The notes under the pieces are model-generated. The model did not search any database, was not told where the DNA came from, and saw nothing but the letters and a program-made list of their open reading frames with translations. DNA of 6,309 nucleotides. Origin: Armatimonadota bacterium. GTDB taxonomy: Bacteria; Sysuimicrobiota; Sysuimicrobiia; Sysuimicrobiales; JACQTN01. The DNA is taken from the NCBI GenBank assembly GCA_016210785.1, contig JACQTN010000328.1, positions 1 to 6,309 of the forward strand. The letters are read 5' to 3'. The translations under genes were made by a program, and so were the position numbers. Each line of letters starts with the position of its first letter. Position 1 is the first letter of the stretch. This document shows positions 4,822 through 6,309 of the stretch, one piece after another.

Positions 4822-6309
4822 TCAGGTGTTCAGGTCCATAAACAGGAAGCCGTGCGCGTCGACGCGGGCGCGGGACGACGGCCCGACGACGATGGTGCAC
4901 TCCCGCTCCTCCACGATAGCCGGGCCGCCGAACGCCGTGCCCGCGGCCAGGCGGTACCGGTCGTAGACGGGCGTCTCGACGTAGCCACCGTCCTCCACGA
5001 AGTAGACGGGCCGCCGGCCTTTGAGCGCGTCCGCGAGAGATCCCCCGGTCTCCTGGATCTGGAGGGGCACGTGGGGCGCCGGTCCGGCCACGACCATGCG
5101 GCAGGTGATGAGCTCCACCGCCAGGTCCGTGTAGGCGTGGCCGTACTTCTCCGCGTACCGCGCGTGGAAGTGGCGGGCGATGTCGTCCAGCGAGCGCCGC
5201 GTCCAGACCTCTTCGGGAATCTCCACGTTGAGCTCGTGCCCCTGCCCGCGGTGCCGCAGATCCATCTGGCGCACCACGCGCCTGGCGGCGGGATCCACGG
5301 CGGCGTCTCGCAGCACCCGGATGCCTTCGGCCTCCATGGCCCCGAAGATGCCGTCCAGTTCCTCCCAGGTGAGCCGGTCCAGCCGGGTGTAGAAGGAGCG
5401 GGCAAACTCGAAGGAGGCCGCGGTGGTCACCATGCCCATGGCGGAGGTGGCCCCCGCACCCGGCGGCACGATCACGCCCCGCATCTTGAGCGTGCGCGCC
5501 AGCTCGTAGGCATGAGCCGGCGCCGCCCCGCCGAAGGCAAACAGGTAGAACTGGCGCGGATCCTCCCCGCGCTCGGCGATGTGCACCTTCATGGCCGAGA
5601 GCATGTTCTCGTTCACCACCTCGTAGATGCCCCGGGCAGCCCGCACCAGGTCCAGGTCCAGCGGTTTGGCTACCCTGGTAGCGACGGCGTCGCGGGCGGC
5701 GTCCGTGTCCAGGCGCATGGTGCCGCCGAGAAAGTAGCCGGGATCGAGATACCCGAGCACCAGGTTGGCATCGGTGACCGTGGGCTCCGTCCCACCGAAG
5801 CCATAGCAGGCGGGACCCGGGTCCGCCCCGGCGCTCCGCGGCCCCACCTTGAGCAGGCCGAGACGGTCGATGTGCGCGATGCTGCCCCCGCCCGCGCCGA
5901 TCTCGATCATCTCGATCACGGGGATCTTGATGGGGATCCCGCTTCCTCGCTTGAAGCGCTGGACGCGCGCCACCTCCATCATGTTCGCCATGTGCGGCTG
6001 GTCGCGGTGCACCACGCCGATCTTGGCCGTGGTGCCGCCCATGTCAAAGGAGATGACCGCGTCCAGCCCCGCCCAGCGGCTGAAGTAGGCCGCGGCCAGC
6101 ACACCCGCGGCAGGGCCTGACTCCGCCAGGCGGACGGGGAACTCTTTGGCGGTCTCGCCGGTGGAGATGCCGCCGCTCGACAGCATGAGGAATAACCGAC
6201 CGCGATAGCCCGCCTGGTGCAGCCTCCGCTGCAGGTCGTCCACGTACCGGGCCGTGATCGGCTGGACGAAGGCGTTGGCCACCGTGGTGGTCAAGCGCTC
6301 GTACTCGCG
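4822..6309 (-). CDS. hyuA: Hydantoinase A/oxoprolinase-family subunit, C-terminal part (5' end outside window)
   Basis: The reading frame is open to the right edge: the first visible codons read REYERL before TTTVANAFVQP, which matches the interior of HyuA proteins. The TTG at 6294 is therefore not a start. The 495 visible residues are about the last 70% of a family that is usually 650-720 long. HyuA is the ATP-binding subunit with an actin/Hsp70-like (ASKHA) fold. In visible numbering: SSGGISTGE (44-52), LAESGPAAG (61-69), the phosphate-binding DMGGTTAK (89-96), IGAGGGSIA (137-145), AGADPGPACYG (160-170), TVTDANLVLG (177-186), KVHIAERGEDPRQF (241-254), FGGAAPAHA (259-267), PPGAGATSAMG (282-292), then the C-terminal domain with RHRGQGHELNV (352-362) and GPAIVEE (462-468). 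It ends in TGA at 4824-4822. The visible part shows no frameshift. hyuB follows on the same strand. Substrate (hydantoin, oxoproline, other) is undetermined. Confidence 0.95.
   Translation of the reverse strand, partial: REYERLTTTVANAFVQPITARYVDDLQRRLHQAGYRGRLFLMLSSGGISTGETAKEFPVRLAESGPAAGVLAAAYFSRWAGLDAVISFDMGGTTAKIGVVHRDQPHMANMMEVARVQRFKRGSGIPIKIPVIEMIEIGAGGGSIAHIDRLGLLKVGPRSAGADPGPACYGFGGTEPTVTDANLVLGYLDPGYFLGGTMRLDTDAARDAVATRVAKPLDLDLVRAARGIYEVVNENMLSAMKVHIAERGEDPRQFYLFAFGGAAPAHAYELARTLKMRGVIVPPGAGATSAMGMVTTAASFEFARSFYTRLDRLTWEELDGIFGAMEAEGIRVLRDAAVDPAARRVVRQMDLRHRGQGHELNVEIPEEVWTRRSLDDIARHFHARYAEKYGHAYTDLAVELITCRMVVAGPAPHVPLQIQETGGSLADALKGRRPVYFVEDGGYVETPVYDRYRLAAGTAFGGPAIVEERECTIVVGPSSRARVDAHGFLFMDLNT

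Noticed and set aside
3202..6120. Plus-strand open frame of 972 codons across the opposite strand of hyuA, the spacer and hyuB
   Set aside because: It is the antisense shadow of two strongly conserved family genes in GC-rich DNA. Its translation is low-complexity, rich in His, Arg, Gly and Asp, with no domain pattern.
6292..6294. TTG as the start codon of hyuA
   Set aside because: The frame stays open to the window edge and the residues before the TTG fit the family's interior, so the gene continues outside the window.

Overview
The window is a stretch of bacterial chromosome, mostly high in GC (a 60-base sample inside hyuB, 3961-4020, counts 40 G+C). Every gene I can support is on the minus strand, so the region is read from right to left. 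Genes are densely packed, several starts are GTG, Shine-Dalgarno sites are recognisable, and a short palindromic repeat lies between two genes. This fits an uncultured, GC-rich environmental bacterium of soil or sediment type, but nothing seen fixes the phylum.

Layout from right to left: (1) 4822-6309, the C-terminal part of a hydantoinase/5-oxoprolinase A subunit (hyuA) that runs off the right edge. (2) A 147-base spacer with a long, nearly perfect hairpin of a dispersed-repeat type. (3) 2971-4674, the complete B subunit (hyuB). (4) 2384-2925, a small type II toxin-antitoxin module, with a RelE/ParE-like toxin overlapping a Phd/YefM-like antitoxin by ATGA. (5) 680-2143, an M20-fold metallohydrolase whose metal site departs from the family consensus. 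(6) 108-374, a small hydrophobic protein of unknown function. The roughly 300-base gap between (5) and (6) holds no convincing gene but has a striking set of nested inverted repeats.

HyuA and HyuB-type proteins form ATP-dependent complexes that open cyclic amides such as hydantoins and 5-oxoproline, or carboxylate ketones in some relatives. M20 amidohydrolases often act next to them, for example by hydrolysing N-carbamoyl amino acids. It is therefore reasonable, though inferred, that hyuA, hyuB and the M20 gene serve one cyclic-amide or amidated-amino-acid catabolic route. The toxin-antitoxin module looks like an insertion into that neighbourhood: its base composition is lower in GC (34 of 60 in two samples) and its toxin seems to lack the usual first strand.

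No CRISPR array, rRNA, tRNA, insertion sequence or phage gene was recognised. The items most worth a second look are the substituted metal ligands of the M20 protein and the cloverleaf-like inverted-repeat element at 497-586.
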